From contig NC_089855.1 in assembly GCF_036373705.1 (NCBI RefSeq), positions 49,866,318 to 49,930,317 of the forward strand: a stretch of DNA of 64,000 bases, in the 5' to 3' direction. Positions 8,227 to 17,400 of this stretch are shown here, in pieces. Both the position numbers and the translations under genes were made by a program. Origin of the DNA: Amia ocellicauda. Taxonomy: Eukaryota; Chordata; Actinopteri; Amiiformes; Amiidae. Below the pieces are notes generated by a model. It worked only from the letters and a program-made list of their open reading frames with translations, did no database searches and was not told the origin of the DNA. Within the stretch, counting starts at the first letter, position 1, and the number at the start of each line of letters is the position of its first letter.

Positions 8227-9318
8227 ATGACTCGGCAAGCTCCCCAAATGCATGAACTATACTACAACCCAGCCAAGATTGGGGGTTTGGCGGGTAAGAA
8301 GGGTTTTCAAAGAGGACTCGCTGAGGCCGGCGTGAAGGTTAATGATGTGGTTGTTTCAGAATGGTTACGGGAACAAGACGCCTATACCTTACATAAACCT
8401 CTCAGGATTAACTTTAAAAGAAACCGTGTATATGCAACTGACATAGACTCACAATGGCAAATGGATCTAGTCGATATGTCAAATTTATCAAAACATAACA
8501 ATGGTCACAAATTTATGTTGATGTGTATCGATGTGTTATCAAAATATGCCTGGGCTCGCATTCTACATAATAAAACAGGTCGGGCGGTGACAAGGGCCTT
8601 TGAGGATATATTGTCCCAGGGACGATGTCCTAAAAAACTGCAGACTGATAAAGGAAAAGAGTTTCTCAACAGAGAATTTCAGAATCTACTGAAGAGACAC
8701 AAAATACATCATTTCACCACCGGTAATGAGCTTAAGGCATCGGTGGTGGAGAGGTTTAACCGCACCATAAAGACCAAAATGTGGAGATATTTTACAGCGG
8801 TCAACACGTTCAAGTATTTTGATAAAGTTCAGGATTTTATCGATGCTTACAACCAAGGGTATCACGCCAGTATTAAAATGAAGCCTATAGATGTTGATCA
8901 AAGTAATTCTTTTAAGGTCTATAAAAAATTATACGGCCCATTTATTAAGAAGGGGAAAACTACTTATAAGTTCAACATCGGTGATGTGGTTCGCGTTTCA
9001 AAGCTAAGGAGTACTTTTGCCAAAGGTTATGAACAAACATTTTCTGACGAATATTTTACAGTTACCGAACAGGTGGCTAGAGACCCCCCCGTGTACCGGT
9101 TAAAAGACTATGACGGGGAGGATATAGAAGGAACGTTTTACGAAGCCGAGTTACAAAAAATTATTGTGGGTAAAGACATTGTATACAGAGTTGAAAAGAT
9201 ATTAGCTGAGAAAACCCAGAACCGGAAAAAATATGTGTTGGTGAAATGGCTTGGATGGCCTGAAAAGTTCAATAGTTGGGTCCCGGAACAACAGGTTTGT
9301 GATATTCAAGCCTTATAA
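8227..9318 (+). CDS. INT: Polinton integrase with chromodomain
   Basis: A 363-aa retrovirus-type DDE integrase. I start at the ATG at 8227; the frame is open a little further upstream but only with GTG. The catalytic triad is visible: Asp80 in QMDLVD, Asp141 in QTDKGKEF and Glu175 in VVERFNRT. The C-terminus (about residues 317-357) is a chromodomain with YRVEKIL and VKWLGWP...SWVPE, a module known to bind histone tails. The protein joins element ends to host DNA with a 6-bp stagger, matching the CCTGTG duplications. It is followed 4 bp later by the penton gene. Confidence 0.95.
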   Translation: MTRQAPQMHELYYNPAKIGGLAGKKGFQRGLAEAGVKVNDVVVSEWLREQDAYTLHKPLRINFKRNRVYATDIDSQWQMDLVDMSNLSKHNNGHKFMLMCIDVLSKYAWARILHNKTGRAVTRAFEDILSQGRCPKKLQTDKGKEFLNREFQNLLKRHKIHHFTTGNELKASVVERFNRTIKTKMWRYFTAVNTFKYFDKVQDFIDAYNQGYHASIKMKPIDVDQSNSFKVYKKLYGPFIKKGKTTYKFNIGDVVRVSKLRSTFAKGYEQTFSDEYFTVTEQVARDPPVYRLKDYDGEDIEGTFYEAELQKIIVGKDIVYRVEKILAEKTQNRKKYVLVKWLGWPEKFNSWVPEQQVCDIQAL

Positions 9319-9322
9319 CAAC

Positions 9323-10120
9323 ATGCCCGCTGGTGTGATGGGGTCATTACTTTCGATACTCAAGATGGAATCAGGAGGCTTCTACGTGACTCTACCCAGT
9401 AACGCCTCTCTCGATATATACCCTAAAAATGAAATATCCAGTTACACGGTACAATTTGGAAAATCTATAGATCTAAGGGGGTCGTGGGAAGTGGGGTTGG
9501 CGGAAATACAGTATCCTTACACTTGGGCTGTTTTACAAGATAAGGATGCCACCTTCGCCATTTTTGACGATGTTAAAAAGAGTCAATGGACATTCACGAT
9601 GCAAGGAGGTTATTATGACAATGTGGATACAATATTAGATGAGATGCATAAACAGTTCTCAGAAGGCACCCCCAACATCAAGCTATATTACAACCCTATT
9701 AAAAACAGAGTGTACAAGGTGTCAAAACCTGGTATTAGCATTCAAACCAAAGGACAACTGGGGCGTATATTAGGGTTCTATTCTGACACAGAGAGCAGGT
9801 TCTCAGAAGTGGTGGCACCCTTCCCGGCTGACATCAGTGGCGGCTTTTACACTCTTTATGTGTATACGGATATCATAACACACCAGAGGGTCGGGGATAG
9901 CTATGTCCCCCTTTTGAGAAATGTACTTATTAAAGGTAAAAGCAATGACATGGTCACAATTACTTATGACAAGCCACACTACGTACCAGTCTCAAAGACC
10001 CACTTTGACAACATCACGATCGAAGTAAAATCGGATCAGAATATCAACGTACCCTTCCGCTTCGGTAAAGTTATTGTCAAACTACATTTTCGACCCCTGA
10101 AACAGTGTGTACATTATTAA
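9323..10120 (+). CDS. Polinton minor capsid (penton-like) protein
   Basis: 265 aa from the ATG at 9323, five bases after the integrase stop. The open frame extends back into the integrase gene, but that part is an overlap with no family features. The product begins MPAGVMGSLLS and includes GGFYVTLPSNAS and EVGLAEIQYPYTW, typical of the single jelly-roll minor capsid proteins of animal Polintons that occupy the fivefold vertices. It sits between integrase and the small core-like genes, the expected place in this family. Confidence 0.85.
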   Translation: MPAGVMGSLLSILKMESGGFYVTLPSNASLDIYPKNEISSYTVQFGKSIDLRGSWEVGLAEIQYPYTWAVLQDKDATFAIFDDVKKSQWTFTMQGGYYDNVDTILDEMHKQFSEGTPNIKLYYNPIKNRVYKVSKPGISIQTKGQLGRILGFYSDTESRFSEVVAPFPADISGGFYTLYVYTDIITHQRVGDSYVPLLRNVLIKGKSNDMVTITYDKPHYVPVSKTHFDNITIEVKSDQNINVPFRFGKVIVKLHFRPLKQCVHY

Positions 10121-10121
10121 A

Positions 10122-10433
10122 ATGGCTACCTCGAGGGGTTATGTAGATCCTAGCGCCTATGTGGATTATTACAAGATGCAAGCCGTGAACGGCTTGCCCG
10201 GTTTTGTAGGAGCCCCCACAATGTATGGAGCCGGTCTAGGAGGACTCTTTCGTGGTCTCTTTAGAATGGCCGTACCCCTGCTTAAGAGAGGCTCTGCTAT
10301 AGCCAGACCCCACTTGAAATCAGCGGCTAAAAATATTGTTAGTGACGTGTTCACCAATGTTATGAACCGGGCAGCTAGCCATGAGCAGCAGGAGGGTTCG
10401 GGTCTCATTGGTAATGGCGAGGAGGGGGGGTAA
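10122..10433 (+). CDS. small pVI/pX-like particle protein
   Basis: 103 aa from an ATG one base after the penton stop (TAAAATGG junction). The middle is Gly/Arg-rich and amphipathic (GLGGLFRGLFRMAVPLLKRG), resembling membrane-active or core-associated small proteins of adenovirus-like elements. MYGAG at about residues 36-40 fits the adenain recognition pattern (M/I/L)xGx-G, so the protease encoded 1.5 kb downstream may process it. The exact homology to adenovirus pVI or pX is not certain. The last 53 bases overlap the next gene. Confidence 0.65.
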   Translation: MATSRGYVDPSAYVDYYKMQAVNGLPGFVGAPTMYGAGLGGLFRGLFRMAVPLLKRGSAIARPHLKSAAKNIVSDVFTNVMNRAASHEQQEGSGLIGNGEEGG

Positions 10434-10611
10434 AAGAAGAAACAGTATGTGTCCACCAGGGCGACGAAGATCCGTGGCTAACAAAAAACGAAGAAGCTCT
10501 CATTCTCCAACATATCGTGGAAACACTCGGAGAAGGAAGCAGCACAAGAAAAAACCTGCAAAAAGAAAGTCTCAAAGAAAGACAAATAGAGCCTCAGGAT
10601 ACATCTTTTAA
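10381..10611 (+). CDS. small highly basic core-like protein
   Basis: A 76-aa frame of which about half the residues are Arg or Lys (for example NKKRRSS and KKKPAKRKSQRK). Such protamine-like composition is expected of a DNA-condensing core protein, comparable in role to adenovirus VII or mu. It overlaps the end of the pVI/pX-like gene in another frame and stops two bases before the major capsid ATG. An internal Met (MARRGGKRR) is a possible alternative start. Confidence 0.65.
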   Translation: MSSRRVRVSLVMARRGGKRRNSMCPPGRRRSVANKKRRSSHSPTYRGNTRRRKQHKKKPAKRKSQRKTNRASGYIF

Positions 10612-10613
10612 AA

Positions 10614-11921
10614 ATGTCTTTTGTCCACAGTCTATCGGAAGAATGCGTCAAATCAGAACTGGATCTGTTTACAGTTCCATACACTCAAACGAGTATAGAT
10701 AAGAGCATATATGTAGAGATACCCCCTCTTTCCGCAATTTCAGATACGGCCCCTCTGGAGTTTTTTATTGCTGGCAATGGCGAGGATTATATTGATTTGA
10801 ATAACACATTTATTTTAATGAACTGTAAAGTGACTGATGAGGATGGCGATGCAATCGAGAAGACGGCCAACGCTGGGGTCATCAATTACCCGGTGGCCAC
10901 CATGTTTTCACAGGTGGATGTGACCCTGGGAGATCGGCTCATTAGTCAAAGCAGCAATACTTACCCCTATAGGGCCATGATGGAGTGTATCCTTAATTAT
11001 AGTGAGGAGACCCTAAGCAAACAGTTCAGCCCCGGCCTTTTCTTCAAAGACACCCCAGAAGCTATGGACGACCAGGATCCAGAGGGACTCAATAAGGGTT
11101 TGCAAAAAAGAACGGCCTTTTCAACAGAAGGGAGGACCTTTGAGCTAATGGGACATATTCATGCAGACATATTTTTCCAAGAAAAACTCATGCTCAACGG
11201 GGTAGACATTAAAATTAAAATGATCCGTAGTAAAAGTGCTTTTTGTCTGATGACCCCTGATACTGAAAAATATAAACTGACCATATTATCGGCCTCGCTG
11301 TTTGTGAAAAAAGTATCCGTCTCCCCGGCGGTTAAACTAGGACATGCGCAGGCTTTAATGACGGCAAACGCCAAGTACCCGATCGAAAGAGTCTATATGA
11401 AAGTCCACAGTATCCCCGCAGGGACACGGGTGATGAACCAGGAAAATCTGTTTCTAGGCCAGCTCCCAAAACAGGTTATTATAGGTCTCGTGGATAATGA
11501 TGCATTTACCGGGGTTTACAACAAGAACCCCTTTAACTTTAAACATTATAACGCGGAATTTATAGCACTGTACGTCGATGGTGTGCAGGTTCCATCCAGA
11601 CCTTTTCAACCTGACTTTGAAAACGGCAACGCGGTTCGTGAATATTACAGTCTAGTACTGGCTACGGGTCGCCATCTCAAGGATCAACCTCTGCTGATCG
11701 ATCGCCGGGAATACTGCAGCGGTTACACCCTGTACGGTTTCAACCTGACCCCTGACGAAGAGTGTGGACAACATTTTTCACTGATGAAGACGGGCAATAT
11801 GCGTTTGGAGGTGCGTTTCAAGCAGCCTCTACCACGCACTGTAAATATGGTCGTGTATGCTGTGTTTGACAACATTATTGAGGTGAATCAGAGGAGAAAC
11901 GTTCTGTATGATTATTATTAA
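10614..11921 (+). CDS. Polinton major capsid protein (hexon-like)
   Basis: 435 aa, the usual length for Polinton double jelly-roll major capsid proteins. The N-terminal region PLEFFIAGNGEDYIDL and the stretch VDVTLGDRLIS are typical of the family. The product forms the trimeric hexon-like capsomers. Its stop codon runs into the protease start (TAAAATGA). The gene follows the basic core-like gene by two bases, so the late genes look like a single block. Confidence 0.93.
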   Translation: MSFVHSLSEECVKSELDLFTVPYTQTSIDKSIYVEIPPLSAISDTAPLEFFIAGNGEDYIDLNNTFILMNCKVTDEDGDAIEKTANAGVINYPVATMFSQVDVTLGDRLISQSSNTYPYRAMMECILNYSEETLSKQFSPGLFFKDTPEAMDDQDPEGLNKGLQKRTAFSTEGRTFELMGHIHADIFFQEKLMLNGVDIKIKMIRSKSAFCLMTPDTEKYKLTILSASLFVKKVSVSPAVKLGHAQALMTANAKYPIERVYMKVHSIPAGTRVMNQENLFLGQLPKQVIIGLVDNDAFTGVYNKNPFNFKHYNAEFIALYVDGVQVPSRPFQPDFENGNAVREYYSLVLATGRHLKDQPLLIDRREYCSGYTLYGFNLTPDEECGQHFSLMKTGNMRLEVRFKQPLPRTVNMVVYAVFDNIIEVNQRRNVLYDYY

Positions 11922-11922
11922 A

Positions 11923-12480
11923 ATGAACACCAGAGAGCTCAACCACATCATGAATGCCCTGGACGGCTCACGGAAAGTGTTTCAAGGAGTCTACGCCTGC
12001 GACCAGCTGCCTAAATTTAAGATCAAGAATTTACCTGCAATGTACATAATCAACACACACCCTAAAAATATGCCCGGAGAACATTGGCTGGCTATTTATC
12101 TAAGGGAGGACCGCCGTGGGGAATTTTTTGATTCCTATGGAAACCCCCCGGATTTCAGACCTTTCCCTCGGAAGATCAATAACTTTCTGCTCAACAACTG
12201 TCAAGAAACCATTTACAGCGGTCATCAAGTACAAAGTCTTCAGACCTTCACTTGTGGTCAACACTGTGTGTTTTTCTTATATCATAGATCTAAAGGAAGG
12301 TCATACCCCGATATTATGTCCTTGTACAGTGAGGATTTAGGCCAAAATGATAAAAAAGTGGCAGAGTTTGTCAGGACACTGTGGACCCCCCCTTATAACA
12401 CAATTACTTACGACCCTAGCCAGCCATGTATACAGATGGGGTGTTCTTGTGAGGATTTTAAAAGATGTCATGCGTGTTAA
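11923..12480 (+). CDS. PRO: adenain-like cysteine protease
   Basis: 185 aa from the ATG one base after the capsid stop. Catalytic residues expected for the adenain/Ulp1 fold can be seen: His54 in GEHWLAI, Asp70 in FFDSYG, Gln104 and Cys111 in TCGQHCVFF. The C-terminal tail is Cys-rich (MGCSCEDFKRCHAC). In this family the enzyme cleaves particle precursors during maturation. It is the last plus-strand gene before the convergent polyadenylation zone. Confidence 0.92.
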   Translation: MNTRELNHIMNALDGSRKVFQGVYACDQLPKFKIKNLPAMYIINTHPKNMPGEHWLAIYLREDRRGEFFDSYGNPPDFRPFPRKINNFLLNNCQETIYSGHQVQSLQTFTCGQHCVFFLYHRSKGRSYPDIMSLYSEDLGQNDKKVAEFVRTLWTPPYNTITYDPSQPCIQMGCSCEDFKRCHAC

Positions 12481-12658
12481 AGTGAAAAAATAATGAAAAC
12501 AGCCTTTGAATCATTAGTTTTGTTTTTATTCAACACAAATCTTATACAAAGCAGGGTTATGTTATAAATAAATGTACAACATTTGAAAATAAAAATAAAA
12601 AATAAAAAAATTGTTTGTCGGTTCCTTATTTACAGGGGAGACAAATAAAAACATGAGA
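12481..12658. terminator. bidirectional polyadenylation region between convergent late blocks
   Basis: An AT-rich stretch of about 180 bp with AATAAA-type signals on both strands (TTTTTATTC near 12522 for the minus strand; ATAAATAAATG and AATAAAAATAAAAAATAAAA near 12565-12610 for the plus strand). It lies between the stop codons of the protease and the minus-strand 247-aa gene, so it probably ends both transcripts. Confidence 0.65.
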
Positions 12659-13402
12659 TTAATAAGCTTCCCAACGATGGATAGATCCTGAGGAGGGTTG
12701 CTCAACACGGTCAGAGTAATGAGATATCGGCGTCAGATCAGTCACCACCTCTTTACACAGACGGATTTTTTGTCGCGTTTCCTGGTTAGGGACTGTTGAT
12801 TGGGGCATGTTCAGACAGGCCATCGCCTGTAGGAAAGCATTCCAGCCTACAGGTCGGCGACTATCGGGTACCTTATTAGTGCTAGTGACACTCTTCAACA
12901 AATCAAACATGTGTGAACCTTTGATCAGTTGTCCTTTAAAAACAAATTCACCCTGTTCATTCCAAGTCGTTACCCGCGGTTTCTGAACCATTTTGTGCAG
13001 AATATATTCTGCATGTCTTTTGCTTCTGGCCGGCATGTTTCTCAAAACATCCGTTACAACATCTCCCTCTGAACTCTCAACAGGTTCGGGCACCGCAACA
13101 TCTTTATCAACCGTACCCCCCGCATCAGTCCCAGAACCATTTTCTTGAGAGGCCATGGTTAAAGTTAAAATGTTTTGATCTTTTTCACCCTGTCTAACCA
13201 GACGGAGGTAGCGCTGTAACGTGTTGCTATACATCTGGGCTTTGGAATACTGATTTAAATCGGCCCTGGCCAGTATAGCTTTCATTTCAGAGTCCAGGTT
13301 GTTTTCGGCCGTTTGTCTAATGGGCTCTGGCCCGACAACATTTTTTCTCAGTTTCTCAAGCTGCTCCTGAGGGATCAAAAACATTTTCTGAGCATATTCC
13401 AT
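12659..13402 (-). CDS. conserved Polinton protein of unknown function, 247 aa
   Basis: The N-terminal part (FLIPQEQLEKL, then MYSNTLQRYLRLV near residue 65) resembles an uncharacterised protein that I recall in many animal Polintons. The middle is Ser/Gly/Glu-rich and likely disordered, and the C-terminal half has a compact domain with RRPVGWNAFLQAM. No catalytic motif is recognised. It starts two bases after the stop of the upstream pX-like gene, and is the last gene of the minus-strand block. Confidence 0.75.
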   Translation of the reverse strand: MEYAQKMFLIPQEQLEKLRKNVVGPEPIRQTAENNLDSEMKAILARADLNQYSKAQMYSNTLQRYLRLVRQGEKDQNILTLTMASQENGSGTDAGGTVDKDVAVPEPVESSEGDVVTDVLRNMPARSKRHAEYILHKMVQKPRVTTWNEQGEFVFKGQLIKGSHMFDLLKSVTSTNKVPDSRRPVGWNAFLQAMACLNMPQSTVPNQETRQKIRLCKEVVTDLTPISHYSDRVEQPSSGSIHRWEAY

Positions 13403-13404
13403 TA

Positions 13405-13740
13405 TTAACCCACTCTGGAAGCTAGAAGACTGGTTAGGAAAGGCACGGCTATGCTCAACAGCGGTCCTATAAAACCTCCGGTTTGATTAATCTTCTTTCT
13501 TTTTCTTTTAATAGAATACTTCTTATTAGCGATGATCTTGATAACCGCTTTTTGTTTTTTGAGTTTAGAATGTTGAGAAGGGGTTAGGGGTATATTACCG
13601 CGTAAGATGTTAAAAGCTATTTCACACAGGGTCTCGATCAAATCCGAGGGGGCCCCTGCCAGCACAGCTTTCCTATGGCGCGGGCTCCCCTCAAATAACA
13701 TTTGCAAAAGCGGCAGATTTCTTTTAATCCGAACAGACAT
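13405..13740 (-). CDS. small basic pX-like protein, 111 aa
   Basis: A helical N-terminal region (LPLLQMLFEGSPRHRKAVL) is followed by a strongly basic stretch (KKYSIKRKRKKI, about residues 78-89) and a hydrophobic C-terminus (GGFIGPLLSIAVPFLTSLL). This arrangement is like adenovirus core protein precursors such as pX. QTGG-F just before the hydrophobic tail fits the second adenain pattern, xxGG-x, so processing by the element's own protease is possible. It lies six bases after the ATPase and two before the 247-aa gene. Confidence 0.65.
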   Translation of the reverse strand: MSVRIKRNLPLLQMLFEGSPRHRKAVLAGAPSDLIETLCEIAFNILRGNIPLTPSQHSKLKKQKAVIKIIANKKYSIKRKRKKINQTGGFIGPLLSIAVPFLTSLLASRVG

Positions 13741-13746
13741 TCTTAT

Positions 13747-14418
13747 TTATTTCCTTTTCTTTAGCACATACACTGCCGGCCAATCGGGCGGGCACAAACC
13801 TGTTCTGAGGCGAAAGTCTTCTGGGGTTTGTGCTTTTAAGTCCACAATCAAGTACCCGTAGGGTTTTTTGGTGGCATCCTCAAATGCCTCCAAAAAGAAT
13901 TTGGTCTGGTTAGGGTACATTTGACGAGCCAAGACGGTGACCTGTAGTTTATCTCTGGGGTTTTTAAAAATAATTATATAATTGGCATTTAAATTAATAG
14001 TGCGGCTTTTTTTACCTTGAAAAAATAGATTTTGAACTAAATAAATAATACTTAAATTCCTATGATGAGTGTACTTTGTGAAAGCTTTTTCCACTTCACT
14101 GATGTCACCGGCCTGCTCCATCAGGTCATCAAGGATCACTAGATTAGTTTGTCCGGGCGGGAACAGGTCATCGTCACACAACGAGGCGGGGAGACCTTGC
14201 ACAAATTTCAGATTATTTTTTTTTGATGCCAAATCATCGTAGAGAGGTTGCCAGCAAGAGTAACACCACACTATGTTGTCAAGAGCTTGGGACACGGTTG
14301 CGTCCACATCTTCTATGATGTTCTTTATAAGATAGCTCTTACCCGAATTGGAGGGACCGGCTATAATACAGGAGAAAGGGTGTTGAAGTCTGTTATCAAA
14401 ACCACTGCTAATATCCAT
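13747..14418 (-). CDS. ATP: A32-like packaging ATPase (FtsK/HerA group)
   Basis: 223 aa. Walker A is GPSNSGKS at residues 21-28 and Walker B is LVILDDLM near 93-100, followed by a conserved YLVQNLF segment. This is the genome-packaging ATPase of Polintons, adenovirus-like elements and related lineages, thought to pump DNA into the particle. Its start overlaps the end of the polymerase gene by 11 bases, and the pX-like gene follows six bases later. Confidence 0.93.
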   Translation of the reverse strand: MDISSGFDNRLQHPFSCIIAGPSNSGKSYLIKNIIEDVDATVSQALDNIVWCYSCWQPLYDDLASKKNNLKFVQGLPASLCDDDLFPPGQTNLVILDDLMEQAGDISEVEKAFTKYTHHRNLSIIYLVQNLFFQGKKSRTINLNANYIIIFKNPRDKLQVTVLARQMYPNQTKFFLEAFEDATKKPYGYLIVDLKAQTPEDFRLRTGLCPPDWPAVYVLKKRK

Positions 14419-17400
14419 AAGGCAGAGTGGTATAATCAGTCTTCAACACTCTTTTATTGTACACCACCCTGAACCGTTTGTTTAGTGATCTATTTTCCAA
14501 TGTGTACCCCTTTTTATTGTGATAGATCTGATTTCCGGCTGTAATAATCTCGCGAGGAGGCGCGTCTTTCTCGGTTACAAAACTTTGTACCAGGGTCGTC
14601 AGAGACTTGATGTTAATGAGCTTGTTGTTACAATGGTTCAGAGTGAAACCCTTAACTTTCATACAGGTCTTACCCGCAGCCGTTCTGTATGCGTAAGTCT
14701 TAGGACCCCCTGAAACAAACTCCACTATGTGGTCCTGAGGATCTAGCTCGCTCGTTAACTCCCCAAGGTAGTCCCCGAGGGGAGGGACCCAATCCCCTGG
14801 CCTGGTGACAAAGATTACAGAGTCAGTATCATGATAGAGCGTGCGTTCCTGCAGCTGATCCATTAAGTTGTACAGTTCAAGCCGGGCGTAAGCCGTGGTA
14901 AAAACCGCTATGAAAACATTAACGTTTCCCTGTTTGGTGGGGAAATCTTTAGGGGCCCTCCACTGGACCTGTGCCACGTGGTCATTTAAGAATTGAAAGT
15001 GTGATACTGCATGTTGTTTGGAAAAGATAAATTCTATAAACTGTTCAGGGGTTTTAATCAAGGTTGTGTTTAGACGGTTATTTCTTTCCCCAAACTTACC
15101 CCACAGACTGTTTAAAATCAGTTTGGACATTTGTCTCTTGGCGGGGTTTACAGTTATGTTCCCCGGCTCTAGACGGATCCCTTCCTTTTCAAAATATTGC
15201 TGAACGTACCGCTCTTTGGCAGCGGAGTCAACACACCATGAGGGATAGCCCGATGCCTCCTGTTTCCCTTTCAGATGGGTCATAATGTACTCAGCAAAAA
15301 GAGTATCAGATTTTTCAGAAAAATGCCAAACCTCATACACCTTACCGACTCTGTAACCTTTCTCCACCGCCTTGTCAAGCTCAATGCTACACCAGACACC
15401 CGTCAGCGCTCTCTCGTCATCACTGTGCAGACAAGAGGTATTTTGATTTTCAGTTTCCACACACGTTCTACACAGAGGGAACATCAATTTTCCCGAACAC
15501 CTGTAAGGCAACACGGGTAGGAACAGCTCACGAGGAGGGTACATGGTGACTTTGATCAAACCAAAGTACTGTCCGATTTCGAGAAAGTCACGATAAACAA
15601 TGGTTGGATGCCCCACCGGGTACATTTTGGTCTTGTTGACATAAGGGTACAGACTGGTGAAATCATAGTAATCTACTCTCTCACCCTCCTTTACCTCATA
15701 ATGTAAACAGAGGGCGTTGGTACGACCCCCAAATAACGCATCCCTGGGCTCTAGACGTTCAGGAAAGTCCAAGGTTTCCATAAACCGTTGTACCTCCACA
15801 TCCTGTTGCTTCAGGGTCGTCCACGCGTGTTCCCAAATCACCAGTACATTCAAACCATAGGTGTTTTTTAAAGTTTCAATTCGTTCCTGGAAATCATAGT
15901 ACATATCACCGCAGAGTTTTTGTGTTACGGGGTTAAAGGTGTTTGGGTCGAAGCACTGAGGACAGCCATGGTAAATACAACCAGCAAACTCATAAGCGGT
16001 ACGCCGCCCGGACACGTCGCTAAAACCGTCTAAGTAGTAAGGACCCATTTTGACTTCCCCTTGATTTAAAGCATGTCTGATGAAGATGTTATCCCGGGCA
16101 CTCAGATATTCCAGCCACTGTATGGAGACAGTCGAAAAGTTCTTTTGTCTAGCACGATAGTTGTCAGAAGTGGTGTCCGCTATAGTGTTTTTCTGCAAGA
16201 AATTGGATCGATACATTTTCATGCAGAGAGACGCTATGGTCACACTTTGCAAAGGGTCGAGACCCGACGTGTTGATAACCTCGGTGCGGAAACGCAAACA
16301 GGCTTCTTTAAGGATCTCCACATCATTTTTACAATAAGCGGCCATCTCTTCTCGGAAATCAAAAACACCCCCCTTAACCGTATTGTACCATTTAAAGAAT
16401 TCCTCCCTCTCATGAGACATCATAGTATCAACCCCATAATAAGAGGCGGGCGGGTAGGACCCTCGATAATTTTGAGTGTCCTTAGTATTAAAAAAATGGC
16501 AGAACCAACCTTTCTTCTGAGCCTCAAAACCCAGAGCTTTAGGCAAAGCGCTCAATTTCATGGGGAGGAAATTTAACGAGTCTATGTAACGTTGGTTGAA
16601 AGCCTCGTCGGTGAAACACATGATCTTGCTACCCTGAGCTATTATTTTTGGGGTCACCCCATTTTCCACCAGATACTTCATCAATATGTAAGAATCATAA
16701 CCCTTAGCATTGTGGGCAATAAATGTGTAATTGAGGTATTTTGGACCGCGATACCGCGTAAAGAAATCCCTGACACAACTCTCACCGCTAGCTGACCACT
16801 CACAATCCAACATGTCAATACAGTGTATATAATTAGCAACATGGACCCCGTTTTCTTGCCGGCATTCAAAATCAAAAAAGACATACCGGTTGTGCGGCGG
16901 CTCCTTTTTAACCGGCTGAATAAAGCACTGGTGTTCAGACCCCGGGGTTAAATCCGCATTACAGATCCTACATCTCGGTTCCAGACATTTGTGTGGTTTT
17001 ACCTCATGAAAACGGTACTGGAGGCAACACTGCGGGCAATATTTAGTTTGATCACAATAACTCCGTTTTTTAACCCCCTCAGCAGCGGCCCTCTGCACCT
17101 TATGTTCGGAAAAACAGAACGCGGAGAGACAAATCCTTAAGCAATCTTTACATCGGATGGTAGGGGCCAAACCCTTACGACATTGCGGATTGAAACAGAC
17201 GTTACAGTAACCGTCACAGCGGTGCTTAAGCTTATCATTGAAGGCCTTATAACACCAATGACAAACATACGAACAACCCAAAAAAGCCGTCAAACTCTTT
17301 ATTCCAAAGTAATGACTATCACTTAGGAAGAGAAACAGTGTCTGTGTATGGGTTTCAGGATGTGTCTGAAATTTCACAAATACTTCCTTTACCTCACAAC

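Noticed and set aside
16073-16576. 167-codon plus-strand frame inside POLB
   Set aside because: Lies antisense to conserved polymerase sequence; no promoter or family.
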